Below, one piece after another: positions 53,006 through 62,051 of a stretch of 64,000 bases of DNA (position 1 is the stretch's first letter; each line of letters begins with the position of its first letter). A model generated the notes under the pieces. It saw only the letters and a program-made list of their open reading frames with translations, did not search any database and was not told the origin of the DNA. Made by a program: the position numbers and the translations under genes. The stretch is from Tianweitania sediminis. Its GTDB lineage: Bacteria; Pseudomonadota; Alphaproteobacteria; Rhizobiales; Rhizobiaceae. The stretch is taken from assembly GCF_017813335.1 (NCBI RefSeq), contig NZ_JAGIYY010000012.1, positions 48,193-112,192 on the forward strand, read 5' to 3'.

Positions 53006-55912
53006 TCAGAAGCCTTGCGCTCGCAAGTCGGAGAGCACGTCGTCGGCATCGCGCAGGGCAATCGACCGGGTCCAGAAGCGGTGCCGGTCAGGCTTCAGCA
53101 AGAACACGAATTCCTTATCGTAGAGCCGGACGATGCGGGTGACAGTCAGGCCGGACTTGCGGCGCTGGCGCAGCAGGGCATCGAGCCTTTCGCGCAGTTC
53201 CTCGGCACCAGACCAGTCCACGGTTCCATTGCCGAAAGTGTAGGCTTTGCAGACCGCGCCAGCCCAATGATAGGCGCAAAGGGGACGCAGCGGCTTGCGG
53301 CCATAGGCTTGGCCGAGCTGGGTGGTAAGAACCTCGTCGAAGGTCGCTAGCGCGGGCTCTGGCACCCTCTGCATGACCTTGGCGTCTGTACCGAGCCGGA
53401 TGAAGTCGCGCTGATAATTGACGATATCCTCGGCTACGATGCGTTCATTGGTGCTGATGTCGAGCTTCCCATCGGCTGGGAAAGGCAGGGCCAGAATGTC
53501 CGCGCTGAAGATCGCAGTCGCGCGCTGCGTGTAGAGGCGCGAGCTGATACCCGCGACATAGGCCTGCAGGATAGTCCGCTCGCTGGCCAGCCAGTCCGCG
53601 GCTGCGCACAGGGCTTTGACTTGGCCGGGAGCCGAGAACCCGACGATCTCGTTCTTGAACACGAGATAACCGTCCGTCCAGACGTCGAGGTGAAGATCCT
53701 GATGCTCCTTCACCAGGAGGAGCGGCGACTTGAAGCGGCTTTCAAACTTGGGATCCTTGATCCCCTTCTTCGGCACGACGGTGATCGCGTTGCGATCGAT
53801 CCCTTCAGCATTGAGCGCTCCGGTCGGAAGCAGCGGACGCCCGATCAGATGGGCGACGTTGCTCGAAGCGTGCTTCTCTCCGCCGAGATAGCCTTCTCCG
53901 GCATCCCAGCCCTTCTCCTTGGCGTGCGCTCCCAGCGTCGGGAAGGTGCGGAGGCGCTCGATCAGGTCGCGCGCCCGATTGCCGCCGAGCAGGTTCGCCC
54001 GCCAGACGTCGCGCGACTTCTCCGCATCTGCGTTGCGTATCCAGTGCAAGTCGTAATAGTCGACATCGAAGCCTTGCTCGGCGGTCGCCCGTCCGTTGCG
54101 GCGGAAGACTGCATGCAGGATGCGGCTGTCGGGCTCGGGCTTAGTCGCCTCGGCGATGACCACCACGACCTTGGGGTCGGCATTACCCTTTTTGAACATG
54201 CCACGGACCGACACGAAGTCGAGCAGCTCACGCACGCGCCACTGATTCAAGAAGGTCTGCCTAAAGCCCAGCGCATTCTGATTGTAGAGGAAGCCCGCTG
54301 GCTCGACCATCGCGAGAACACCGTTCTGGACGAGCATGCCCATCGCGTTGTGCAGGAACAGATAGGCTAGCTGGTTGTCGGCTAGCTGGTCGTGCTCCTT
54401 GGCATAGGCGACCGCGCTTCGCTTCGCGCCGTCCGTCGTGAGCACGGATTCAAACGGGGGATTGCCGATCACGATCGAGACGGGGGAGCTGATGAGAGCC
54501 TGCTGCTTCGCGTCGAAGAAGCAGCTGTGGTGCAAAGTTTCGCCGGCGAGCCGCGGGAACAGCTTAATGCTCGCGCGGATCTCCATCGGCTCCAACGCGT
54601 CGCAAAGGCTAAGGCACAGGCTGAACGCGGCGAGCTCGATCGCGCCGTCTTCGAGATCGATGCCATGAACGCGGACGAGCAGCTTGCGCAGCACATCGAC
54701 GCCCGGTCGGCTCCAACCGTTGCGCGACCGCCAATGAAGGACGAGGCGCTTGTAGGCTTCAACCAGGAAAACGCCCGAGCCGCATGCCGGGTCCAATATG
54801 ATACCGTTGCCGGTCATCAGCTTGTCGATCCGATCCCAATCCAGCACTTCCTCCAGCATCAGACGCACGAGGGCTGGCGGCGTGTAGATCGAGCTGGACG
54901 CGTCCTTCACGAACAGCTGGTAGATGTTGCTTATCAGCTCGACGGGGAGGTCACGGAATGAATAGAGGCGCCAGAAGCTGATCTGGCCATCCTCGTCCTC
55001 ATAACCTTGGACGAGGCGGGCATAATTTCCAAGTTCGTTGCTCGAGCCCAGCACTTTGCGGTCCGCATCGGTCAGCCGGAAGACGTGGCCGTTGAAGCGC
55101 TCCTCCAGTGCCTCAAGCAATTTGACGAGAGCTGGCCCGTTGGCTAGCACTTGGAAGAAACGCTCGGCACCGGGTAGCGCCGCAGCAAAATCCTCGGGCA
55201 GCAGGACAAGCCGCTCTTCGAGATAGGCGATTAGCAGCGAGAGGATAAGAAGCCGCCGGCGCAGCCGTGCATCGAGGAGCTCGCTGTCCGACAGCTGGAT
55301 GGCGAGTGCCCGGACGCCGGCGACGAGCTTGCGATGCGCCGACTTCGATGCGGACAGCATGAGGTCGCACGCGTCGGGATCGTCCCAGATGGCGCCGTTA
55401 TGAATACGGTCGAGATCCCACCAAATCTCCTGAGCAGCGATGTCGGCGCCGATCTTTAACGTCCGGATCGGGTTGATTACCGGGATATCGTTGTCGCCCA
55501 GGAAGTCGGGCTTGTGGACGCACCGGAAGAGTTGGATGACGCCAGGACCCGCGCGATAGACGAGCGGGATGCCGCCCCAGCTCCACAGGCGCTTGTGGAG
55601 CTCGGCAAATTCGGCGTCGTCGCCATAGTCCTGCTGATTGAACACGAACGCCTGCGCGACTGGCGCGCGGCCATTGTGCTCCGCTTCGAATAGCACGGCA
55701 CGCGCGCCATAGCTCTGCGCGCGTTCGATGACGGAGACCACGTCGGGCAATTGCCCTTCTGGATTGAAGCCGTTGACTGCGACCAGCCCTTCGGCAAGCG
55801 GGAGGTCGCCGTTGCCAATGTCAAACAACCACTGTGCCGCCGCGAAAGCATCTTCGGGTGCGTGAATCGTCATCGCCGCGGCTCGTCCCAAGGAGCGGCG
55901 TCGGACCGCCAT
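53006..55912 (-). CDS. N6-adenine DNA methylase (large, type II/IIG-like)
   Basis: The 968-residue protein has the methylase motif I ILDPACGSGVFLVEAYKRL near residue 370-390 and motif IV IVIGNPPFE near 480. Upstream is a 320-residue domain with FEAEHNGRAPVAQAFVFNQQ and WSWGGIPLVYRAGPGVIQLF, and downstream a 350-residue region likely for target recognition. The pattern fits large Eco57I-like methylases. I see no clear nuclease motif inside. ATG 55873 (MTIHAPEDA) is an alternative start. It is in an operon with a 62-residue protein upstream and a nuclease candidate downstream. Confidence 0.85.
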   Translation of the reverse strand: MAVRRRSLGRAAAMTIHAPEDAFAAAQWLFDIGNGDLPLAEGLVAVNGFNPEGQLPDVVSVIERAQSYGARAVLFEAEHNGRAPVAQAFVFNQQDYGDDAEFAELHKRLWSWGGIPLVYRAGPGVIQLFRCVHKPDFLGDNDIPVINPIRTLKIGADIAAQEIWWDLDRIHNGAIWDDPDACDLMLSASKSAHRKLVAGVRALAIQLSDSELLDARLRRRLLILSLLIAYLEERLVLLPEDFAAALPGAERFFQVLANGPALVKLLEALEERFNGHVFRLTDADRKVLGSSNELGNYARLVQGYEDEDGQISFWRLYSFRDLPVELISNIYQLFVKDASSSIYTPPALVRLMLEEVLDWDRIDKLMTGNGIILDPACGSGVFLVEAYKRLVLHWRSRNGWSRPGVDVLRKLLVRVHGIDLEDGAIELAAFSLCLSLCDALEPMEIRASIKLFPRLAGETLHHSCFFDAKQQALISSPVSIVIGNPPFESVLTTDGAKRSAVAYAKEHDQLADNQLAYLFLHNAMGMLVQNGVLAMVEPAGFLYNQNALGFRQTFLNQWRVRELLDFVSVRGMFKKGNADPKVVVVIAEATKPEPDSRILHAVFRRNGRATAEQGFDVDYYDLHWIRNADAEKSRDVWRANLLGGNRARDLIERLRTFPTLGAHAKEKGWDAGEGYLGGEKHASSNVAHLIGRPLLPTGALNAEGIDRNAITVVPKKGIKDPKFESRFKSPLLLVKEHQDLHLDVWTDGYLVFKNEIVGFSAPGQVKALCAAADWLASERTILQAYVAGISSRLYTQRATAIFSADILALPFPADGKLDISTNERIVAEDIVNYQRDFIRLGTDAKVMQRVPEPALATFDEVLTTQLGQAYGRKPLRPLCAYHWAGAVCKAYTFGNGTVDWSGAEELRERLDALLRQRRKSGLTVTRIVRLYDKEFVFLLKPDRHRFWTRSIALRDADDVLSDLRAQGF

Positions 55913-55922
55913 ATGCGAGCGG

Positions 55923-56111
55923 TCATTTCTGCCGCTTCTTCTTCGAGAGCGCGAACCCCTCCTTGAGAAGCTCGGTCATCGTGATGCCTTGCGAACCCGC
56001 GAAGCCCTTGAACTCCTTCTTGAAGTCCAGGCTCACCTTGAAGTTCAGCGTCTTGTTGTCGCTCTCAACTGCGCTGTCGATGGCACCGCCACTTTCCGGG
56101 CTGCCAGCCAT
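55923..56111 (-). CDS. Ribbon-helix-helix-like small protein, candidate regulator of the cassette
   Basis: The 62-residue protein has a polar N-terminus and the pattern KTLNFKVSLDFKKEFKGFAG SQGITMTELLKEGF, which fits a ribbon-helix-helix DNA-binding fold like ParG or CopG. GGGGAT lies before ATG 56111. It is 10 bases upstream of the methylase. A perfect palindrome at 56130-56141 is just in front of it, the likely operator. Confidence 0.6.
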   Translation of the reverse strand: MAGSPESGGAIDSAVESDNKTLNFKVSLDFKKEFKGFAGSQGITMTELLKEGFALSKKKRQK

Positions 56112-56129
56112 ACGAATCCCCCTATCGCA

Positions 56130-56141
56130 GACGCATGCGTC
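56130..56141. promoter_or_regulatory. Palindrome GACGCATGCGTC, candidate operator of the cassette
   Basis: A perfect 12-base palindrome GACGCATGCGTC lies 19 bases before the start of the small ribbon-helix-helix gene. It could bind that protein or another dimeric regulator. The match to a known operator is unknown. Confidence 0.4.
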
Positions 56142-56611
56142 GATGTTCGCAGCGGCACAGTAATGATTTCAGCATTTCTGGCAAGGCCGAAGCCCGACAG
56201 CCAGATAGGCAGGAAACCAGATAAAGGTAGAATGACCGGCTAACCGCAGCAGTGGTTCGGCAGGCTATGATGTCAGCTTTCGGGCTCGTAGAGGTTGCGG
56301 TGAAATGACAGGATAGGTGAAGGGTTTCGGGTGCCGGCAGGCGTACGAAAGCCTCTCATCCAGGAACCCGTGGGCCATAGTCGGTGTCTATGGCGATTTC
56401 GATTTGTGGTGGATTTCGGCGATCGCGTGACCGCCGCTGGGAAGCGCCGGGAGAGGTGCGGACAGGAGGCATCGTTGCGCCTCGGCGCGGTTTAGCCGGC
56501 GCCGCACGTTGCCCGTCGTGAGCCTGTCGGCGGCAACAGTCACCATCGGCGCGCGCAGGTCGTTGCCGTCGGCTGGGCTTTCGGCTGAGGGTTCGACCTT
56601 GCCATGCCGGG

Positions 56612-57806
56612 TCATGGCCAACCGTCCCGGTTTGTGGCGGTTGCATCGGGAGGTCCGCGCGGCTGTCTGCAGCGTTCAAAGGTCTCAATGATGATCATGC
56701 GTCCGCCGCAGCAGGGGCATCGCGGGCGGTAGTCGTCCGGTTCGCCTGGTGTGTCGACATCGGGGGGAGCGACGACATTCAGGAGTTCCCGGGCAAGTGC
56801 TAGACTGGCCTTGCGGGCGGAGCCGGCAAGCAGACCGTAGTGCCTGATACGGTGGAAGCCGCGTGGCAGCACATGGAGCAGGAAGCGGCGGATGAACTCG
56901 TTGGTCGCCAGCCTCATGACCTGCTGGCGATCCGCGCCGTCGCGGCGGCAGTCCTTGTAGCGGAAGGCGACGCCGTACTTGTCGAACGCGATCAGGCGGC
57001 GGTTTGAGATCGCCACGCGGTGGGTATAGCGGGACAGGTAAGCAAGCACCGCCTCCGGTCCAGCGAACGGCGCCTTGGCATAGACCACCCAGCGCCTTGT
57101 CCGGACGGCAGCAAGGTGACGCAGGAATGCTCGGCGGTCAGTGAGGTGTGCGATGGTCCCGAAGAACGCCAACCGGCCCGTTTCGTAAAGCGCGAGCAAC
57201 CGCGTGAGGAAGAGTCGGCGGAACAGCTTCCCGAGCACGCGCACCGGAAGCAGGAACGCCGGCCGCGAGGAGACCCAGCTGCTTCCGCCCAGTGCGATGC
57301 CGCCGCCCGGCACGATCATGTGGACATGCGGATGGTGGGTCATTGCCGATCCCCAGGTGTGGAGCACGGCTGTAACACCGATGCGCGCGCCAAGATGCTT
57401 TGGATCGGCGGCGATGGTCAGCATCGTCTCCGACGCCGCCCTGAACAGCAGGTCGTAGACGAGCGCCTTGTTGTGGAAGGCGATGTCGGCGACCTCGGCC
57501 GGAAGCGTGAACACGACGTGGAAGTAGCCGACCGGCAGCAGGTCGGCGTCGCGTTTCGCCAGCCACGTCCGCGCCGCCGCGTCCTGGCACTTCGGACAGT
57601 GCCGGTTGCGGCAGGAGTTGTAGGCGACGCGCCATTGACCACAGTCCTCGCAAGCCTCGACCTGACGGCCAAGGGCTGCGGTGCGGCAGTGCTCGATCGC
57701 TGACACGACCTTCAGTTGCTGCAGGCTCAGGTTGACCGGCATGAGAGGCCCGGTAAGCAGGCCCAGCTGCGCGGAAGATATCGGCGACCTCGACCGAAGC
57801 GCGCAC
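56612..57806 (-). pseudogene. IS91-family transposase, copy 2, frameshifted near the 5' end
   Basis: The first 25 residues (MRASVEVADIFRAAGPAYRA SHAG) read from GTG 57806, but the rest, from MPVNLSLQQLKVVSAIEHC onward, is in another frame beginning near 57742. Compared with copy 1 there is one extra base around 57735-57745 (CGGTCAACCTG against AGGACACCTG). The remaining 376 residues keep the zinc cluster CEDCGQWRVAYNSCRNRHCP and HUH motif HHPHVHMIVPGGG. A shortened but possibly active protein could start at ATG 57742. Confidence 0.75.
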
Positions 57807-57809
57807 GGC

Positions 57810-57935
57810 TTAGCCGGGCGGCATCTTGCCTTCCATCAGCGCCATTAGCCGGTCGAGAGGTCCGGCGACAGCGTGGATCGTCCAGGTCGAGACCTTGGTG
57901 TAGAGCGCGGTCGTTTCCAGCTTGCTGTGGCCGAA
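57810..57935 (-). pseudogene. C-terminal remnant of the IS91-associated integrase
   Basis: Only the last 41 residues remain: FGHSKLETTALYTKVSTWTI, with the active Tyr, and LDRLMALMEGKMPPG. They align with the end of the integrase in copy 1. The N-terminal part is missing and the reading frame upstream is unrelated sequence. Confidence 0.65.
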
Positions 57936-58235
57936 GCGCCCCTCCCGCGAAGCGGGTTCGTGCATGGGGCGCAAAGCAGCCATCCCTCTTTGCCTCCATG
58001 GCGGACAGTTCTTGACCACCGCCGATAAGCAGAGCGCGGAACGCATCGCATCTGTCTTCGTGAGGCCCTTCAGGAGCATCATCTTTGGTGCGCAAGCAGC
58101 GCGCGGAGCCCCAGTCAGTAGAACCTCCTCCCTCAGGGAGAGTGCAGTTCTAGTCTCTCAACCTCCACCGTTGCGCCGCTGGAACCAGCACCCGCCCACC
58201 GTGTTGAACGCTATCCTCAACCAAGGAGATCGACC

Positions 58236-58736
58236 ATGAAACCATACGTCGCTTCGCTCGCCGCAGCGGTTTGCCTCACCTCCCCTGTCGCGTTCGCCCA
58301 GGAGCAGTCCATCAGCCTGCCCGAGGCCTGCCGCACGGCTGCTATGTCGACGGGAGCGGGCGATCAGATGCAGCAGATGAAGCAGGGCATGTCGAAGAAC
58401 ATGGAGGCGGTCCAGGAGGCGATGAGCCAGGTGACGGAAACGCAGCGCAGCATGCACCGATCCATGCTTGAGATGAACGGCCCGATGATGGAAGGGTCGA
58501 TGAACATCGACGCTGACGTTTCATGGATATGCGCGATGATCCCTCACCACCAGGGCGCCATCGCGATGGCGCAGGCCGGACTTGCAAAGGCGGACAACGA
58601 AGAGTCCCGCCGCCTGGCCGAAAAGACGATCGACGAGAACGAGAAGGGGCTGCGGGAGCTTATCGCCTGGGCGGAGGAGCATGCCGCTGCCGAAAGCGAC
58701 GACGAAGCGGGGTCCGAAGGCAAGTCATCCAACTAG
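58236..58736 (+). CDS. DUF305 exported protein (copper-associated), first copy
   Basis: The 166-residue precursor has a signal peptide (SLAAAVCLTSPVAFAQ) and the DUF305 signature WICAMIPHHQGAIAMAQAGL near residue 95-115, with Met-rich surroundings (MQQMKQGMSKNMEAVQEAMS, MHRSMLEMNGPMMEG) that suit Cu(I) binding. The C-terminus is acidic. It is followed by a strong hairpin at 58746-58777. Related proteins are found in copper-resistance loci. Confidence 0.88.
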   Translation: MKPYVASLAAAVCLTSPVAFAQEQSISLPEACRTAAMSTGAGDQMQQMKQGMSKNMEAVQEAMSQVTETQRSMHRSMLEMNGPMMEGSMNIDADVSWICAMIPHHQGAIAMAQAGLAKADNEESRRLAEKTIDENEKGLRELIAWAEEHAAAESDDEAGSEGKSSN

Positions 58737-58745
58737 CCGACCGCG

Positions 58746-58777
58746 CACGAGGCTGCCGCGCCGTCGGCAGCCTCGTG
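58746..58777 (+). terminator. Strong hairpin after the first DUF305 gene
   Basis: CACGAGGCTGCCG (58746-58758) pairs perfectly with CGGCAGCCTCGTG (58765-58777) over 13 bp with a 6-base loop, 10 bases after the stop codon. There is no T run, so it may act as a factor-dependent terminator or an RNA-stability hairpin. The rest of the gap up to 59050 shows no convincing gene. Confidence 0.55.
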
Positions 58778-59050
58778 AAAGTTCCGGGGGCCGGCCATCG
58801 ATTGACCCCGCGCAACGGCGCACGTCGCGATCGACTTGCATGTGGGGAGGTGCCGGAATCGGATGCATGCCCGGCGTCGTCCAGGGTGCCACCTGCATGT
58901 GCGACCATGCCGAACATCCGCCCGAATCTATTCTTAGCCTTCATCTACAACGCGTTGGGAACTTCCTTTGCTGCAGGACGGCTTTACCCGCTTTCGCCTG
59001 GCGTCACGCTGCCGCCCGGGCTGCCTTGCGCAGCGACGTGGTCTACGTCG

Positions 59051-59449
59051 ATGATCGCCGCGGCCAGCTCCGGGCGTCTACTTCGGCCAAGGGTGGCCTG
59101 CGTGCAGCGCTGGAAGGCCGGCCTGTTCAGCCTGGGAGTGATGCTGGCGGTCCTGGTGGCCGTCGCAGCCAGCCCGATCCTGCACAACGCCATGGCCGGC
59201 CTGGTCGTCCATTCGGGTCCGCCGCACGAGCATGTCCATGCCGCCCAGGACAGCGGTGATCCCGCGCCTTCGTATGGTCACCATAACCCTCCCGCCTGTT
59301 GCGGAGCGGGGCTGTGTCTTCCGGGACTCCCGGCGGATAACCGGGTGAGCTTGCCTGACTGGGAGATGCCCCGTCCCTCGCCCCTGCCTGACCGCGTGGC
59401 GGACCGCTGGCCAGGGGAACGCCTCTATCGACCTCCCCGGCGATCCTGA
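59051..59449 (+). CDS. His-rich exported or membrane protein of the copper region
   Basis: The likely product has a hydrophobic segment (LGVMLAVLVAVAASPILHNAMAG trimmed here to the core AVLVAVAASPIL) and a mature His/Cys-rich stretch: PPHEHVHAAQD, SYGHHNPPACCGAGLC. This suggests metal binding outside the cytoplasm. The start is uncertain (ATG 59051, GTG 59102 or ATG 59141). It lies between two DUF305 genes. No family recognised. Confidence 0.5.
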   Translation: MIAAASSGRLLRPRVACVQRWKAGLFSLGVMLAVLVAVAASPILHNAMAGLVVHSGPPHEHVHAAQDSGDPAPSYGHHNPPACCGAGLCLPGLPADNRVSLPDWEMPRPSPLPDRVADRWPGERLYRPPRRS

Positions 59450-59488
59450 CTCGCAGAAACACGTCTCGCTCAATCAGGATATCCCAAG

Positions 59489-59989
59489 ATGAACTTCTTT
59501 AAGACTACAGCATTCGTCGCCTCGATCCTTGCTGCCTCCACGTCCATCGCCCTCGCACAGGACGCGCATGGCGGGCACGGCACAGGTCATCAGGCCCCGG
59601 CTGCGGAAACATCCCGTGCGCCTGCCGGAGAAATCAAGCTCCCGGAGATCTGCCTTGCCGCAGGCGAGCAGGGCATGGGAGGCATGGCAATGGGCACGGG
59701 AACCGGCCACGCCATGGACGAGGCCCACGCTGATCTCATGAAAGGCATGGACGAGATGAACCGACAGATGATGATCGGCATGATGGCTGAAGACATCGAT
59801 GTCGCCTTCGTTTGCGGGATGATCCCGCACCACCAGAGCGCCGTGAACATGGCCAAGGCACAGCTCGAGCACGGCGATGACCCTTGGGCGAAGAAACTGG
59901 CTCAGTCCGTGATCGAGAACCAGGAGCAGGAGATCTCCGACATGTTCACTTGGCTCGAGGAGCGGGCAGCCGGAGAAATCGCCGAGTAA
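59489..59989 (+). CDS. DUF305 exported protein, second copy
   Basis: The 166-residue precursor has a signal peptide (FVASILAASTSIALAQ), a His/Gly-rich stretch after it (DAHGGHGTGHQ), a Met-rich middle (GMGGMAMGTGTGHAM, MDEMNRQMMIGMMAED) and the DUF305 motif FVCGMIPHHQSAVNMAKAQL. It is a diverged paralogue of the protein at 58236-58736. A hairpin at 59998-60021 follows. Confidence 0.9.
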   Translation: MNFFKTTAFVASILAASTSIALAQDAHGGHGTGHQAPAAETSRAPAGEIKLPEICLAAGEQGMGGMAMGTGTGHAMDEAHADLMKGMDEMNRQMMIGMMAEDIDVAFVCGMIPHHQSAVNMAKAQLEHGDDPWAKKLAQSVIENQEQEISDMFTWLEERAAGEIAE

Positions 59990-59997
59990 GCCGGAAC

Positions 59998-60021
59998 TCA
60001 GGGGCGCCGCGGCGTCCCTGA
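59998..60021 (+). terminator. Hairpin after the second DUF305 gene
   Basis: TCAGGGGCGCC (59998-60008) pairs with GGCGTCCCTGA (60011-60021) with one G-T pair and almost no loop, starting 9 bases after the stop. No T run follows, so the assignment as terminator is weak. Confidence 0.4.
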
Positions 60022-60261
60022 TCAGCCCCTTTCTTGCCTCGCCGACGGAACAGCCGGCGAAGACCCAGAGCCGGGGCGGCAGACCCGCCGCCCCGGCGCG
60101 CGAGCTGGTCGCCGGTCCTTAACCGCCGGAATGGCCCTCAGTATTCCCGGGAACCGGGCGCTGCTCCGGTGCTCCCGCCACGAACTGTGACCATTCGGAC
60201 GGCCCTGCTTCAAGGCCGGACGTGATATGTCATTGGCACGAGTGTAATCCGGAGAACCGCC

Positions 60262-60748
60262 ATGGGGGTCCACATGCACGACCGACGGAGCTTCATCGTC
60301 ATGGGTGCGGCGGCCGCACTTGCTGCCATGCCAGCCTTTCCTTCCCGCGCCAGCGGAAAAAGCGATCTTGTAGTTTGGAAAGACTCCTACTGCGGCTGCT
60401 GCGGCGGATGGGTCGCCCACATGAGGGCGACCGGCCACGCCGCCCAGGTCAACGAACTCGAGGACATGGAGGCGCTGAAGGGCAAGCTGGGGGGTCCGGT
60501 GGACCTGCGCTCCTGTCAGACCGCACAGATCGGGATTATGTGATCGAAGGCCACGTTCCTGCGGCAGCGATCGCGAAGCTCCTGCGCGACCGGCCGGATG
60601 TATCGGCCTGGCAGTGCCTGGAATACCCATCATCTGCTCCCCCGGCATGGATGCCCCGGAAGGCACGCTCCCCGTCACATACAACGTAGCATTCGCGATT
60701 GAAGGCACTGCCGCATTCATGCGCTTCCGCGGCACCGAAGCCTTCTGA
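60262..60748 (+). pseudogene. DUF411 metal-binding protein, broken by two frameshifts
   Basis: The frame starting at ATG 60262 (GGAG upstream) reads MHDRRSFIVMGAAAALAAMP, the metal motif SYCGCCGGWVAHM and DLRSCQTAQIGIM, then stops at 60543. Shifted by one base the protein continues YVIEGHVPAAAIAKLLRDRP DVS, and after a second shift it continues GLAVPGIPIICSPGMDAPEG to a stop at 60748. Both shifts fall in G runs (near 60532-60536 and 60604-60606) and look like single-base deletions. Either the gene is dead or the sequence has errors there. Confidence 0.8.
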
Positions 60749-60845
60749 TCAGAACGCGACCGCAGTACCAGAGGTGTCGGCCGCCGCGGGCGCTGGTCAT
60801 CGAAACCTGCACCCGGAGTGGTCCAGTCGTAAACAGCAACGGACC

Positions 60846-60864
60846 CTCCTGGGGCACCCAGGAG
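60846..60864 (+). other. Perfect hairpin downstream of the DUF411 gene
   Basis: CTCCTGGG (60846-60853) / CCCAGGAG (60857-60864) with loop GCA lies about 100 bases after the DUF411 stop. It may be a transcript end or processing hairpin. The gap up to 60964 otherwise shows nothing. Confidence 0.35.
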
Positions 60865-60964
60865 TTCGGCGCCGGAAGGGGCAACCAGGAGGCGCTGCGC
60901 GGGGCCTCATGAAGCCACGGTATCGAACGCGCTCGACCTTTCAGCTGCTCCGGGTAAAGACCGG

Positions 60965-61984
60965 TCAGTCTTCCGTACCGGGATCGTGCGGGTCTGCTAG
61001 CGCGGCGTCCGGCCGTGACACGGGGACGGCGTTGAGGGAGGTTCGCTTGGAAAGTCCCTTCGCGCCTTCGCGCTTGAGGAGCCTGCGAAAGTCTGGATGC
61101 ATGCCCCCGTCAGAATAGGCGTGTGCCCTCAGGGCGTAGCCCTCCGCCACCAGAGTCTCAACCTTCAGGTCGTCGGACTGCTGCCGGGACGCGATCAGGG
61201 CATCCGTGACCGAAGTGTCCGCAGGGCACGCGGCCAACGGATCAGCCGGAAGGTCCTGGCTCCCCGCAGGTCCGAAAGCATAGCCCCGGCCGCAGTAACC
61301 CACGCTCGGCGGCTGCTTTGTCACCTCGAAAAGGTCGTAGCCGCGCTTCAGGTTTCGCCAGAAGTCATAGTTCAGGTCGTTGCGGTTCTTGGCCATGTTC
61401 TGGGCGGTCATGCGGAACGGATAGGACTGGACCTGGAACAGGCGCTGGCCGCCGTTCAGGGCCTCCCGTCCCAGGGCGTAGATTTCGGCGACCCCCTCGT
61501 CGGTCATGGCGAAGCATCCAGAAGAGGAACAGGCGCCGTGGACCATGAGTGCCTCGCCCGTGTATCCGAGAGCCGCTTCGAGCTTGTTCGGGTAGCCAAG
61601 ATTGAACGACAGGTAGTATTGGGAGGCAGGATTCAGCATTCCCGCATTGACGTGGTAGAAGCCTTCCGGCGCCTGGCGGTCCCCGTCCCGGGTCTTGGGG
61701 CCGAGCTTCCCGGACCAGCGGCACATGGGATAGGCCTTGAGGAGAGCGTACCTTCCCGAGCGGTCGCGCTTCCAGATCTCGAGTTCGCTTTCCTGCTTGA
61801 AGATGCGCACGACGATCGGGTCCGCAGGCGTCATGTTGCGGCTACGCATGTCGGCCACGACCTTCGCGGGTATTGGCTGTATCGCCTTCGTATCGGTATC
61901 GAGCATGCCAAGGTCGCTGTTGCACGCAGCGAGAAGCGCACCAAGCAGCGCGACGCCCGCAATCTGGAAGAACATGCGCCGCAC
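60965..61984 (-). CDS. L,D-transpeptidase-family lipoprotein (YafK type)
   Basis: The 339-residue protein has a lipoprotein signal (MFFQIAGVALLGALLAAC), then VVRIFKQESELEIWKRDRSG, PEGFYHVNAGMLNPASQYYL, and the catalytic HxxxSxGC motif in MVHGACSSSGCFAMTDEGVA. It should form or hydrolyse links to peptidoglycan in the periplasm. GTG 61984 has AGGA eight bases upstream; ATG 61975 and ATG 62017 are alternatives. A CtrA half-site lies upstream at 62052-62060. Confidence 0.88.
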   Translation of the reverse strand: MRRMFFQIAGVALLGALLAACNSDLGMLDTDTKAIQPIPAKVVADMRSRNMTPADPIVVRIFKQESELEIWKRDRSGRYALLKAYPMCRWSGKLGPKTRDGDRQAPEGFYHVNAGMLNPASQYYLSFNLGYPNKLEAALGYTGEALMVHGACSSSGCFAMTDEGVAEIYALGREALNGGQRLFQVQSYPFRMTAQNMAKNRNDLNYDFWRNLKRGYDLFEVTKQPPSVGYCGRGYAFGPAGSQDLPADPLAACPADTSVTDALIASRQQSDDLKVETLVAEGYALRAHAYSDGGMHPDFRRLLKREGAKGLSKRTSLNAVPVSRPDAALADPHDPGTED

Positions 61985-62051
61985 CTGATCTGTCCTGTTG
62001 CCGGAGCTTGAGATCATCTTAGGACAAGGTTTGCCTTCAGCCAATGAGGGA

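Larger units (their letters stand above)
56317..57962 (-). mobile_element. IS91-family element, copy 2 (minus orientation, truncated)
   Basis: A second, diverged copy of the element in copy 1 runs on the opposite strand. Its transposase is frameshifted and only the last codons of the integrase remain (57810-57935). The right end at 56317 matches copy 1 up to CTTCAC. Near 57933-57962 a sequence CGAACCCGCTTCGCGGGAGG resembles the left region of copy 1, but adjacent DNA beyond 57962 is unrelated, so the left end is truncated or rearranged. Confidence 0.7.

Noticed and set aside
53621..54961. Long plus-strand frames opposite the methylase gene (249 and 189 residues)
   Set aside because: They have skewed composition and no motifs, while the opposite strand carries clear methylase motifs. 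They are GC-rich antisense frames.
57936..58082. The upstream codons (MMLLKGLTKTDAMRS...) as the start of a real integrase gene
   Set aside because: They do not align with the integrase of copy 1 and no ribosome site is visible; the in-frame fusion to the integrase remnant looks accidental.
60022..60735. A 237-residue minus-strand frame opposite the DUF411 gene
   Set aside because: It is Arg/Pro/Gly-rich without motifs and overlaps a clear though broken DUF411 gene on the plus strand.
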